From: Paenibacillus sp. FSL R5-0517
GTDB lineage: Bacteria; Bacillota; Bacilli; Paenibacillales; Paenibacillaceae
DNA length: 64,000 bases
Assembly (NCBI RefSeq): GCF_037974355.1
Contig: NZ_CP150235.1
Coordinates: 6,262,001-6,326,000, forward strand
Direction: 5' to 3'
The notes beneath the pieces were generated by a model. That model was given only the letters and a program-made list of their open reading frames with translations. It searched no databases and was not told where the DNA came from. Below are positions 1-8,300 of the stretch, one piece after another. Within the stretch, counting starts at the first letter, position 1. Every line of letters begins with the position of its first letter. The position numbers and the translations under genes were made by a program.

Positions 1-627
1 GACCTGATGGTGCTCCCCTTCCGGACACAACGCCAGAACTTTTGGCAGATGCGGATAGATCGGGAACAGATGGAAAAACTGATAAAACCGCTGTGAAATC
101 AGCTGAGTCATGAAGTGTTCCTGAGCGACCGAAGCCCTGCCTTGCTCCCATGCATCTCCAACCCGAACCAGTATGGGAACCAGCACATGATAGAACATCG
201 AATCGTACCCGTACATGGTGAAACCAAAATCAATCAAACCATTGGCACGTTCACCCTGAAAGTTGTAGAGCGAGTCATAGATCTGATCTGCCATCCGTTC
301 GTATGCTTCTTCCATTGAAGGCACCGGAGCCATGATCGGAATAGGCGCAGCTGCCTCGGGTGGGTTTAATTTGTTTACTTTCAACATCCGTACCGCTTCC
401 GAGATATTAGTCTGATGCAGCTCTACCTGTTCTTTCAACCAGCGCAGATCCTCAACATTCTCTTCGGTATACATTCGATAACCCGATTCCGTCCGCTCAG
501 GGGTGACCGCATTATACCGATTCTCCCAAGCCCGGATTGTTACCGCCCTGATATCGAGCATGGCTGCGACTTGTTTGATGGAATACACCTTATTACCCAC
601 TTTCTTTCCTAATTGTCCAGATTTCAC
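1..627 (-). CDS. carH: CarH-like B12-binding MerR-family regulator (3' end cut off by the window)
   Basis: The 209 visible residues begin with a MerR winged helix (KVYSIKQVAAMLDI, then RAWENRY) and continue into a helical cobalamin-binding domain. In that domain W160, nine residues, then E170-H171 form the W-x9-EH signature that caps the upper face of adenosylcobalamin in CarH light sensors. The Rossmann part with the lower-axial histidine motif would lie beyond the window. CarH family members are AdoCbl-bound repressors released from DNA by light. I chose GTG 627, which follows an in-frame stop and AAGG; GTG 600 is possible. The gene is divergent from a phospholipase-D-like gene, and its promoter carries three 11-bp TnTACA-type repeats. 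Light response is inferred from the motif and operator only. Confidence 0.8.
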   Translation of the reverse strand, partial: MKSGQLGKKVGNKVYSIKQVAAMLDIRAVTIRAWENRYNAVTPERTESGYRMYTEENVEDLRWLKEQVELHQTNISEAVRMLKVNKLNPPEAAAPIPIMAPVPSMEEAYERMADQIYDSLYNFQGERANGLIDFGFTMYGYDSMFYHVLVPILVRVGDAWEQGRASVAQEHFMTQLISQRFYQFFHLFPIYPHLPKVLALCPEGEHHQV

Positions 628-678
628 AGGTTATATCCTTGGTTCCCCGTCCTTGTCAGGCATATGAAAACCCTAACA

Positions 679-707
679 TTCTACAAAAATAATACACTCA
701 TTATACA
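679..707 (+). promoter_or_regulatory. Putative CarH operator: three direct repeats at 11-bp spacing
   Basis: TTCTACA (679-685), TAATACA (690-696) and TTATACA (701-707) repeat with exact 11-bp periodicity; TACA starts at 682, 693 and 704. CarH operators described in Thermus and Bacillus-type systems are direct repeats of a TnTACA-like half-site with the same period. The array covers the -10 box and the transcription start region of the regulator's own promoter and lies just upstream of the divergent gene. Confidence 0.65.
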
Positions 708-728
708 CAACGCTCAGACACCTGTCGA
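700..728 (-). promoter_or_regulatory. Promoter of the CarH-like gene
   Basis: On the minus strand TCGACA (728-723) and TATAAT (705-700) are separated by 17 bp, a near-consensus sigma-A promoter pointing at the regulator gene. The -10 box coincides with the outermost TnTACA repeat, so regulator binding would block it. Confidence 0.65.
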
Positions 729-854
729 TTGCATCCTGCCAATTTGCTATATGTACTATACGCCTACATTCGTTATTCTACAGGGTTATCCTGCGTCAAC
801 GTTATCATCCGTGTGGTAATAGAACTCAGCACGTACAGAAAGGGGAGTCCACCG

Positions 855-2330
855 TTGGTCTCATTGCGCCGCCATACATCAGACCGCAAGTCTTCACGCG
901 GCAAATTTCCATACATACGAACAGGGATCGCCCTATTGGTCCTATGGCTCATCGCCGTCATGCTCTATCAGACCTATAAACCATTGCCACCGGGCATTTC
1001 CTACGAAAGTCCGGAGTATCGTGTGGATCAAGTCGAATTCCTGCATGACCTGACCTATCCTTCCTCCGACGGACAGATGCAGCATGAACAGCAGATCTTC
1101 CAGCGCATGATGCAGATTGTGGAGGAAGCAGAGCAGTTTGTCCTGGTCGATATGTTCCTGTTCAATAATTATCAACACAAGGGACAGAACTTTCCTCCCG
1201 TAAGTACTGAATTTACCGAAGCTCTGGTCGCCAAAAAAAATCAGCATCCTGATATGGACATTTGGTTTATTACAGATGAAGTAAATACCAACTATAACTC
1301 AGCACCGAATCCGTTGCTGGAACAAATGAAACAAGCAGGCATTCATGTAGTCATTACGGATGTGGACCCTTTGCGTGATTCAACTCCGGTATACTCTGCG
1401 GTCTGGCGAACCTTCTTCCAGTGGTTTGGCCAATCCGGGGATGGCTGGATCAAGAACCTGATGGCCACAGATGGTCCGGATGTCACTGTGCGTTCCTATC
1501 TCAAGCTGCTCAATGTGAAGGCGAATCACCGCAAAGTTGTTGTTAGTGAAAAGACGGCGATTGTCTCTTCCGGCAATATCCATGATGCGAGTGCTTACCA
1601 CTCGAACATTGCATTTGAAGTAACAGGTCCAGTCATAGGGGATATTCTGCAATCAGAGCAAGCTGTACTTGATATCTCGGGCGGAGGCCAGGTTCCTGCC
1701 TACACAGCTCCTTCGAAGGATTCAAACACGGGAGATTTGCGAATACGCTATTTAACTGAAGGCAAAGTGAATGACGCTGTTCTCTATGAAATCAATCAGG
1801 CTGGCAAAGGTGATACCATATGGATGGGCATGTTCTATGTGGCCTCTCCAAAAGTATTGGAAGCCCTGTTGGAAGCCGAAAAACGAGGAACCGACATCCG
1901 GCTTGTACTTGATCCTAATGAGAATGCCTTTGGTCAGGAAAAAATCGGCATTCCGAATCGCCCTGTCGCCGCCGAATTGCATGATAAATCCAACGGTAAA
2001 ATACAGATCCGCTGGTATAACACCACCAAGGAGCAGTACCACACCAAGATGATTTATATTGCCAAGGCAAGCGGAGATCATATCGTGCTCGGCGGTTCAA
2101 CCAACTTCACACCCCGAAACATGAATGACTACAATCTGGAGAATGATCTATGGGTTGCTGCACCTCCAGACAATAAGTTCACGCGCGATATCGCGAATTA
2201 TTTTGAGCGTATTTGGAATAATGATGATGCCGAGTTCACGTTGGACCTGGATGAGTTTCAGGAGAAGACCACGTTCTTGAAAGGTATCCTTTATAAGTTA
2301 CAGCTGATTTTGGGTCTTACGACCTTTTAG
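855..2330 (+). CDS. Membrane-anchored phospholipase D-like / cardiolipin synthase-like protein
   Basis: 491 residues from TTG 855, preferred because AAAGGGGAG sits 7 nt upstream and in frame; the frame is open further upstream but without a ribosome binding site. A single hydrophobic helix (about residues 23-41) anchors the N-terminus. Two phospholipase D half-sites follow: HRK with downstream SSGN in the middle, and HTK with GGSTN near the C-terminus. The conserved Asp of HxKxxxxD is not obvious in either half, so catalytic activity is uncertain. Family members transfer or hydrolyse phosphatidyl groups or cleave nucleic acids. The divergent arrangement with the CarH-like regulator suggests co-regulation. 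A weak promoter (TTGCAT 729-734, TGTACT 752-757) is possible. Confidence 0.75.
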   Translation: MVSLRRHTSDRKSSRGKFPYIRTGIALLVLWLIAVMLYQTYKPLPPGISYESPEYRVDQVEFLHDLTYPSSDGQMQHEQQIFQRMMQIVEEAEQFVLVDMFLFNNYQHKGQNFPPVSTEFTEALVAKKNQHPDMDIWFITDEVNTNYNSAPNPLLEQMKQAGIHVVITDVDPLRDSTPVYSAVWRTFFQWFGQSGDGWIKNLMATDGPDVTVRSYLKLLNVKANHRKVVVSEKTAIVSSGNIHDASAYHSNIAFEVTGPVIGDILQSEQAVLDISGGGQVPAYTAPSKDSNTGDLRIRYLTEGKVNDAVLYEINQAGKGDTIWMGMFYVASPKVLEALLEAEKRGTDIRLVLDPNENAFGQEKIGIPNRPVAAELHDKSNGKIQIRWYNTTKEQYHTKMIYIAKASGDHIVLGGSTNFTPRNMNDYNLENDLWVAAPPDNKFTRDIANYFERIWNNDDAEFTLDLDEFQEKTTFLKGILYKLQLILGLTTF

Positions 2331-2352
2331 ACAAGCACCATATTCATACCTG

Positions 2353-2388
2353 TATCCGCCTGTACTCTCGTGTGCAGGCGGATATTTT
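2353..2388 (+). terminator. Intrinsic terminator after the phospholipase D-like gene
   Basis: A perfect 10-bp stem (TATCCGCCTG at 2353-2362 and CAGGCGGATA at 2375-2384) is followed by TTTT. Confidence 0.8.
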
Positions 2389-2392
2389 CATC

Positions 2393-2442
2393 TTGACAGG
2401 TGATGTGAAGTGTGAAAACATAATTACCTAACGACCGTTAGG
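2393..2442 (+). promoter_or_regulatory. Promoter and palindromic operator of the tetR-ykkCD operon
   Basis: TTGACA (2393-2398) and CATAAT (2419-2424) form a promoter with an over-long 20-bp spacer. Directly downstream is a perfect palindrome, CCTAACGACCGTTAGG (2427-2442; 7-bp arms, 2-bp centre), covering the likely start site. It is the obvious operator for the TetR-family gene that begins 11 bp later. Confidence 0.65.
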
Positions 2443-2453
2443 AAGGTGATCTA

Positions 2454-3077
2454 ATGACTGCACAATCCATTCGGGATGCAGCCCTGTTCCATTTTGCCAG
2501 AGATGGCTATGAGGGGGCTTCACTACGAGCTATAGCTGATGAAGTCGGGATTAAAAAACCGTCCATATATGCACATTTCAGCTGCAAGGATGACTTGTTT
2601 TTGCACACCCTGGCGTTTGCTTTTCACGAAGTAACACGGCACACACTCGAATATTTCCGTGATCATGAGGATCTGCCATTGGAGCAGAGGCTGAAGGGTT
2701 TGCTGATCTGGTTCGAACAAGAATACAATGCACACGCCTCTGCTCGCTTGATGCTGCGCAATTGTTTCTACCCACCACTTTCCCTGTATAGCGAAGTGAT
2801 GGATCTGGTGTATCCGTTTATCGATGGTATGGAACGTGCGCTAACTCGTTTGCTTCAACGGGCAATACGTCATGGGGATATTTCACCCATTCCCGCGGAG
2901 CAGGCCGCCATTGCATTCATGACGTTTCTCGACGGGATTACCGTTGAGATCATCTATGGAAGTTCCCGTCGGTACAAGAGACGGTTGGAAGCATCCTGGC
3001 CTGTCTTCTGGCATGGCATTCATCATCTGAACGAAGAGGCACGAAGTGTTGTGCCGGAAGGAGATTCAACATCATGA
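2454..3077 (+). CDS. TetR-family repressor of the SMR efflux pair
   Basis: 207 residues with a typical N-terminal TetR helix-turn-helix (SLRAIADEVGIKKPSIYAHF, about residues 24-43) and an all-helical ligand-binding domain. The ATG start is preceded by GGAAGG. The stop overlaps the next start by 4 bp (ATGA), so repressor and transporter genes are translationally coupled. A perfect 16-bp palindrome upstream suggests autoregulation, with induction by the exported compound. The inducer cannot be read from the sequence. Confidence 0.85.
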   Translation: MTAQSIRDAALFHFARDGYEGASLRAIADEVGIKKPSIYAHFSCKDDLFLHTLAFAFHEVTRHTLEYFRDHEDLPLEQRLKGLLIWFEQEYNAHASARLMLRNCFYPPLSLYSEVMDLVYPFIDGMERALTRLLQRAIRHGDISPIPAEQAAIAFMTFLDGITVEIIYGSSRRYKRRLEASWPVFWHGIHHLNEEARSVVPEGDSTS

Positions 3078-3415
3078 ACCGCAACTGGTTATATGTATTT
3101 GTCGGTGGCATTATTGAGATTGTCTGGGTAAGCGGGCTGAAACATGCCTCGAATGCCTGGGAGTGGACTTTGACGGGGATTGCCATCGTGATCAGCTTTG
3201 GACTGATTATTGCTGCTTCCAAAAGACTGCCTGTCGGTACGGTGTATGCCGTCTTTACGGGAATTGGTACGGCAGGTACCGTCCTTACGGAAATGGTCTT
3301 ATTCGGCGAACCGTTCCGCTTGGCCAAAGTATTGCTCATTGGATTGTTGCTCTGCGGCGTAATCGGACTGAAACTGGTTACGGATCAGCAAGAAGCCAAA
3401 GGAGGTGCAGTATAA
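3074..3415 (+). CDS. ykkC: SMR-family efflux subunit, YkkC/Gdx-like
   Basis: 113 residues, four predicted membrane helices, the usual size for small multidrug resistance transporters. The essential membrane Glu is E15, in GGIIEIVWVSGLK; W and GLK after this Glu resemble the Gdx (guanidinium exporter) branch and B. subtilis YkkC. It is coupled to the upstream tetR (ATGA) and to the second SMR gene (TAATG), as expected for an obligate antiparallel heterodimer. The substrate is probably guanidinium or a quaternary cation. No ykkC/guanidine-I riboswitch was recognised in the leader. Confidence 0.8.
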   Translation: MNRNWLYVFVGGIIEIVWVSGLKHASNAWEWTLTGIAIVISFGLIIAASKRLPVGTVYAVFTGIGTAGTVLTEMVLFGEPFRLAKVLLIGLLLCGVIGLKLVTDQQEAKGGAV

Positions 3416-3729
3416 TGGCTTGGATGGCAATTGTAGGTGCAGGCATATGTGAAATTTTCGGAGTAATCGGTATTAATGGTGCTTCTACTCGCAAAGGCTG
3501 GCCTTATATCGTACTGATGCTGGTATCGTTTGTGTTTAGCTTCTCGCTGTTATCTTACGCCATGACGTCCATTCCCATGGGCACAGCGTATGCGGTGTGG
3601 ACCGGAATCGGGACGGTAGGCAGCACGTTAACAGGCATGTTCCTGTTCGGTGAACGGAAAGAAGCGAAGCGTATCCTGTTTATCGCGATGATTTTGGTTG
3701 CAGCGGTTGGTTTGAAACTGATCACGTAA
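3415..3729 (+). CDS. ykkD: SMR-family efflux subunit, YkkD-like partner
   Basis: 104 residues. The start ATG 3415 overlaps the previous stop (TAATG) and follows AAAGGAGG, so the longer open frame upstream is not used. Four membrane helices; conserved Glu E13 (AGICEIFGV). The stretch SFSLLSYAM plus MGTAYAVWTGIGT closely resembles B. subtilis YkkD from memory. It is expected to form the second half of the heterodimeric exporter. Its C-terminus is short and ends in a membrane helix, unlike the YkkC partner with its hydrophilic tail. Confidence 0.8.
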   Translation: MAWMAIVGAGICEIFGVIGINGASTRKGWPYIVLMLVSFVFSFSLLSYAMTSIPMGTAYAVWTGIGTVGSTLTGMFLFGERKEAKRILFIAMILVAAVGLKLIT

Positions 3730-3740
3730 CGGAACAACTG

Positions 3741-3928
3741 AATTACACTTTATAACTCCGATTGCAATACCACTTTCCGACCGCTGTTATCCCCAGATTT
3801 CTTTGATTTCCTTTGAAGAGTGATAAATCCGGTGATAGCATATGCTTCCGAAGAAGCTTTCTTACAGAAAGCTTAAGGCGAACACTCCGTTTCTTCAAGT
3901 TGGTTCTGTAATCTCCGTTATCGTGTAC
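3741..3928. repeat. Structured intergenic repeat, family A, copy 1 (degenerate, with insertion)
   Basis: Shares with 13792-13942 and 42149-42302 the blocks CCGCTGTTATCCCCAGATTT, TTTGATT, AAATCCGG, CTCCGTTTCTTCA and TCTCCGTTATCGTGTA. The central stem is weaker here. About 37 bp containing a small hairpin (AAGCTTTC, TTACA, GAAAGCTT) interrupt it after the right arm. With the following terminator it fills the 335-bp gap after ykkD. Confidence 0.7.
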
Positions 3929-3969
3929 TTCTTAGCTTCCATTAGGATATCTATTAAATTCTGTAAAAT

Positions 3970-4005
3970 AAAAAAGACGACTTCGATCAGGAAGTCGTCT
4001 TTTTT
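3970..4005. terminator. Bidirectional-looking intrinsic terminator
   Basis: AAAAAGACGACTTC, a short loop and GGAAGTCGTCTTTTT form a strong stem flanked by A and T runs. It ends the tetR-ykkCD transcript and isolates the small gene downstream. Confidence 0.85.
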
Positions 4006-4064
4006 CGGATATGATAGAAATAGGGAACCTCCCTATACACTGCTACGTAAGAAAGGAGGGTGTA

Positions 4065-4199
4065 ATGTTGAAAAAATTATTGGCACGCTTTGGCTCTTAT
4101 ACTGGGTATGCCCTGCTGATCGGCATGGCTATCTTCTATCTCATCGCGCTAGTCGCCATTATTATACTCGCCTTGTACGCCTTCACTGGAGGAGCCTAA
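4065..4199 (+). CDS. Small membrane protein, 44 residues, unknown function
   Basis: ATG 4065 follows a textbook ribosome binding site (AAAGGAGG, 5-6 nt spacing). The product has a short basic N-terminus (MLKKLLARFGSY) and one long hydrophobic helix (about residues 14-40) ending in FTGGA. It is free-standing between a terminator and the promoter of the next tetR. I do not recognise the family. The good translation signal supports it as a real gene, but no function can be assigned. Confidence 0.6.
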   Translation: MLKKLLARFGSYTGYALLIGMAIFYLIALVAIIILALYAFTGGA

Positions 4200-4318
4200 C
4201 TTAAACGTTCTTGATAGCAACACCCCATCGTACATACAGGTTACACCTTGTTACATGTTGTTCTTTTTCCCTTTGATCATCCTCTTTCCTCCATATTAAT
4301 TTTCCAATTTACTCCCAT

Positions 4319-4368
4319 TTGAATTCCTTTAACCAGATCGTTTATACTTGGTTTGACCTTAAAGTCAA
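4319..4368 (+). promoter_or_regulatory. Promoter and operator of the tetR-RND operon
   Basis: TTGAAT (4319-4324), an 18-bp spacer and TATACT (4343-4348) form a sigma-A promoter. TTGACCTTAAAGTCAA (4353-4368) is a near-perfect palindrome (14 of 16 positions symmetrical) at the expected start site, a likely TetR operator. Confidence 0.65.
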
Positions 4369-4411
4369 TTCAAGAACTCACAAGTTCCCTGATGAGGTGA
4401 ATGTATCGTTA

Positions 4412-5359
4412 ATGAACCCTATACATGAGATGAATGAGAAGAAAAAACTCATCATTACTACAGCACTCAAGCTATTCTCATCCAAAGGCAGTGCTGCAAC
4501 ATCCATGCAAGAGATTGCTGAACTATGCGGGATGTCCAAAGGCAGCCTTTATATCATGTTCAAATCCAAAGAGGAACTGGAAGCCAGTACGCTGGAGTAC
4601 TGCATGTACACGCTGATGGACGAGATGACGCAGATTGAGCATGAAACCAGCCTCTCCCCGCGAGAACGCCTGCACAAGCAGATTGAAACTCTGCTCATTC
4701 ATGTAGCCGAATTCAAGGAATTTTTGCGGGTACAATTGCGAAGCATGATGATGGATGATGAACAGCAACGCAAGGAACAGTGCCATCCACAGCAAAGAGA
4801 TCTGGAGATCCGTACCTTACATTGGTTCAAGGATAAGCTGGAAGAGCAGTATGGACCGGAGATTGAACCATATACGATTGATCTTATTTTGTTGACACAC
4901 GGACTGTTCCTCTCCTACGTCAAAATCTGGTTTACAGAGATGCCTTCTCTCACCGTTACCAAAATGGCAACAAACTTGCTGCAAATGATGGATTATGCCG
5001 CACATGGATTCCTTAACCAAAGACCTGAGCCTTTGATTCCGTTGGAGGAATGGCCTGCCTGGATTACCGAGGCCCAACCAGATTCCACGGTGATGCGACA
5101 TCCAATCCATATCATCAAACAAATGCAAGATATTGCCGCCTCCGATTTGCCCGCAGGGCAACCGAAGAATGATGCACTTGAAACCATTGCCATTCTCAGG
5201 CAGGAGATGATGGAATTCACGCCGCGGCGTGCCATTATTCTGGGCATGATGCACAATCTGGAGAACGTAACTGCCATTCAACCCTTGCATTCCGAGCTTC
5301 AGCATATTTTGGATGCCATGTATAGCCGGTTCATCCCTGCTGACTCGTCACACACATAA
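4412..5359 (+). CDS. TetR-family repressor of the RND pump
   Basis: 315 residues from ATG 4412, with AGGTGA 12 nt upstream. The frame is open back to 4319, but that part contains the promoter and operator. The N-terminal helix-turn-helix reads SMQEIAELCGMSKGSLY. The C-terminal half is longer than in usual TetR proteins (about 200 residues) and carries an extra helical region. The RND pump gene starts 33 bp downstream, an arrangement like B. subtilis yerO-swrC. Autoregulation is likely from the operator at its start site. Confidence 0.8.
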   Translation: MNPIHEMNEKKKLIITTALKLFSSKGSAATSMQEIAELCGMSKGSLYIMFKSKEELEASTLEYCMYTLMDEMTQIEHETSLSPRERLHKQIETLLIHVAEFKEFLRVQLRSMMMDDEQQRKEQCHPQQRDLEIRTLHWFKDKLEEQYGPEIEPYTIDLILLTHGLFLSYVKIWFTEMPSLTVTKMATNLLQMMDYAAHGFLNQRPEPLIPLEEWPAWITEAQPDSTVMRHPIHIIKQMQDIAASDLPAGQPKNDALETIAILRQEMMEFTPRRAIILGMMHNLENVTAIQPLHSELQHILDAMYSRFIPADSSHT

Positions 5360-5392
5360 ACAGGAGAAACAGAGAGGAGAAGAAACCATCGT

Positions 5393-8300
5393 ATGAAAGG
5401 TATTATTAATTTTTCACTGAACAACAAGTTTGCGATCTGGATTCTGACAATCATCATCTCATTCGCAGGTTTGTACAGCGGATTGACGATGAAGCAAGAG
5501 ACCATTCCGAACATCAACGTACCGTTTCTGAATGTCACTGCCATTGATCCGGGGGCTGCACCGGAGGGAATTGTTGAAGATGTCACGAAGCCGCTGGAAG
5601 TAAAACTGCGGAATGTTGATGGCGTTAAGACGGTTACCTCCACGTCCATGGAGAATGCAGCATCCATCACACTCGAATTCGATTATGGAACAGATCTGAC
5701 CAACGCAACGGCAACCGTTCGTGAGGCACTGAATGAAGTACAACTGCCTGACAGCGTACAGAAGCCGACCATTTCCAAGTTCAGCATTAACTCGTTCCCG
5801 GTTGTATCTCTAAGCCTGTCCGACAAGGACGGTGGTGACCTGGAACAATTGACCCGACTGGTTGAATCGGATATTCAGCCTGCACTCGAAGACATTGAAG
5901 GTGTAGCTCAGGTTCAGGTGTCAGGTCAATATGTAAAAGAAGTTCAATTGAAGTTTGATCAAGCCAAAATGGCCGAGCTGGGCCTAACGGAAGACACGGT
6001 AAACGGCATTGTTCAAGGTTCATCCATTCGTGTGCCCCTGGGACTGTTCGAACTGGATAAATCCCAGAAAGCCGTTGTCGTAGATGGCAACATCGTCGAC
6101 ATCGATGATCTGAAAAACCTTGCCATTCCAGTCGTACCCGGCGGTGCCGGCGCTTCTGCAGGCAATGGCTCAAGCGCAGCTCCACAAGGCTCTGGAGCAC
6201 CAACAGGTGAAGGCTCCGCGGCTGGTGATGCAGCTCAAGGTACAGCTCCTGGCTCTGCACAAGGAACAGACCCTACCGCAGGCCAAGCTGCTGGCGGTAA
6301 CGCCAGTGTAGGTAGTCCTTCTGGTGCTGCCAATGCGCCGGGCATTCCAACTGTAAAACTAAGTGAAATTGCCAAGATCGAAGTCATCGGTCAAGCGGAA
6401 TCCATTTCCCGGACAGACGGCAAGGAATCCATCGGTATTTCCGTTGTAAAATCCAACGATGCCAACACGGTTGATGTCGTGAATGCAGTCAAAGACAAAG
6501 CGGAAGAATTGCAGAAGCAGTTCAAAAACGCAGACCTGACTGTGCTTCTCGACCAAGGTAAACCGATCCAAGACTCGGTGAACACGATGCTGGGCAAAGC
6601 TGTTTTCGGTGCTTTGTTTGCCATCCTGATCATCTTGCTGTTCCTACGTAATATTCGTTCAACCATTATCTCCATTATCTCGATCCCGCTCTCCTTGCTC
6701 ATGGCATTGACTGCGCTCAATATCATGGATATTACCTTGAACATGATGACACTGGGTGCCATGACGGTTGCCATCGGACGGGTTGTCGATGACTCCATCG
6801 TTGTTATCGAGAACATCTACCGCAGATTAACACTCAAAGGAGAGAGACTGAAAGGCCGTGAACTGGTCCGCGAAGCAACGCGTGAGATGTTCATTCCCAT
6901 TCTTTCTTCCACGATCGTAACGATTGCGGTATTCCTGCCACTGGCATTGGTAAGCGGTATGGTGGGCGAGCTGTTCCTGCCATTTGCACTGACCATGGTA
7001 TTTGCCTTGCTGGCATCCCTGATCGTTGCCATTACCATCGTGCCGATGCTTGCGCATTCCCTGTTCCGTAAAGGAATCAAAAACAAGCAGAATCACGAAG
7101 AAAAACCAGGCAAGATGGCGGAAGGTTACAAACGCCTGCTGAACTGGACCCTGTCACACAAACTCATTACGGTCAGTATTGCAGTGATCCTGCTGGTCGG
7201 CAGTTTGTTCCTGTACCCATTCATCGGTGCAAGCTTCTTGCCGGAACAACAGGATAAATATGTGACAATTACGTACAACCCGCAAACCGGAGCTTTGCGT
7301 GAAGATGTAGAAAAAGAAGCACTTGTTGCCGAGAAGTGGTTGCTGAAACAACCGGGTCTGGAGAAAATGCAATATTCCATCGGTGGAAGCAATCCACTGA
7401 GCAGTATGGGTGGCGGCAGCTCCAACTCGGCTCTCTTCTATATCGAATATAACAAAGATACAAAAGACTTCACCAACGTGAAGGAACAGCTTGTCGAAGG
7501 ATTGAAAAAAGAAGTTACCGTAGGAACCTGGAATGAGCTCGACATGTCCGGCGGTCTGGGTGGCAGTGGCTTGAGCCTATCCATCTATGGCGATAATGTA
7601 GAGCAGCTCAAACCTGTATCGGACGAAATTCTGAAACTGGTTGAAGCGGATACGGATAATTTTGAAAAAGCAGACACCACACTCGCTGACACTTACGGGC
7701 AATATACGCTCGTGGCAGATCAGGAGAAACTAAGTTCCTTGGGCCTGACTGCTGGCCAACTGGCCATGGCATTGAGCCCGGTACGGGAACGCCCTGTGCT
7801 CACGGAAGTTGATATTGATAACAAAACGTATAAAGTGTATGTAGAGACAGACGATAAAACATTTAGCAGCATTCAAGAGATTGAGGATGAAACCGTCACT
7901 TCACCGCTTGGCATCCAAGTACCAATCAAAGATGTTGCCAAAGTGGAAGAAGGCACCTCCCCGAACTCCATCATGCAAATTGATGGTAAGGTAGTTGTAC
8001 AAGTGACAGCCAACATCCTGGCTTCGGATGTAACGAAGGCTTCAAGTAGCTTACAGGCTGAGATCGACAAGTTGGATCTGCCTGACGGCGTTGAAGTGAA
8101 GTTCGGCGGTACAACCGAACAGATTAATGATACCTTTACTCAGCTTGGTCTCGCCATGCTGGCAGCCATCGCCATTGTATACTTCGTGCTTGTTGTAACG
8201 TTCGGCGGCGGTTTGGCACCATTCGCCATCCTGTTCTCCCTGCCATTTACGGTGATTGGTATTATGGTAGGTCTGTTCATCGCTGGGGGTACACTTGACG

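Noticed and set aside
2331..2453. Possible guanidine-I riboswitch before the ykkCD-like genes
   Set aside because: The region is short and filled by a terminator, promoter and palindrome; no guanidine-I conserved sequence recognised.
3163..3414. N-terminal extension of the YkkD-like reading frame
   Set aside because: The frame is open upstream, but it overlaps the YkkC-like gene. The AAAGGAGG and ATG at 3415 fit the known SMR length.
4319..4411. Upstream start of the second TetR-family gene
   Set aside because: This stretch contains the promoter and operator; translation from 4319 would precede the likely transcription start.
5787..6311. Frames over the low-complexity part of the RND gene
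   Set aside because: Composition reflects the Gly/Ala-rich coding strand; no ribosome binding site or family resemblance.
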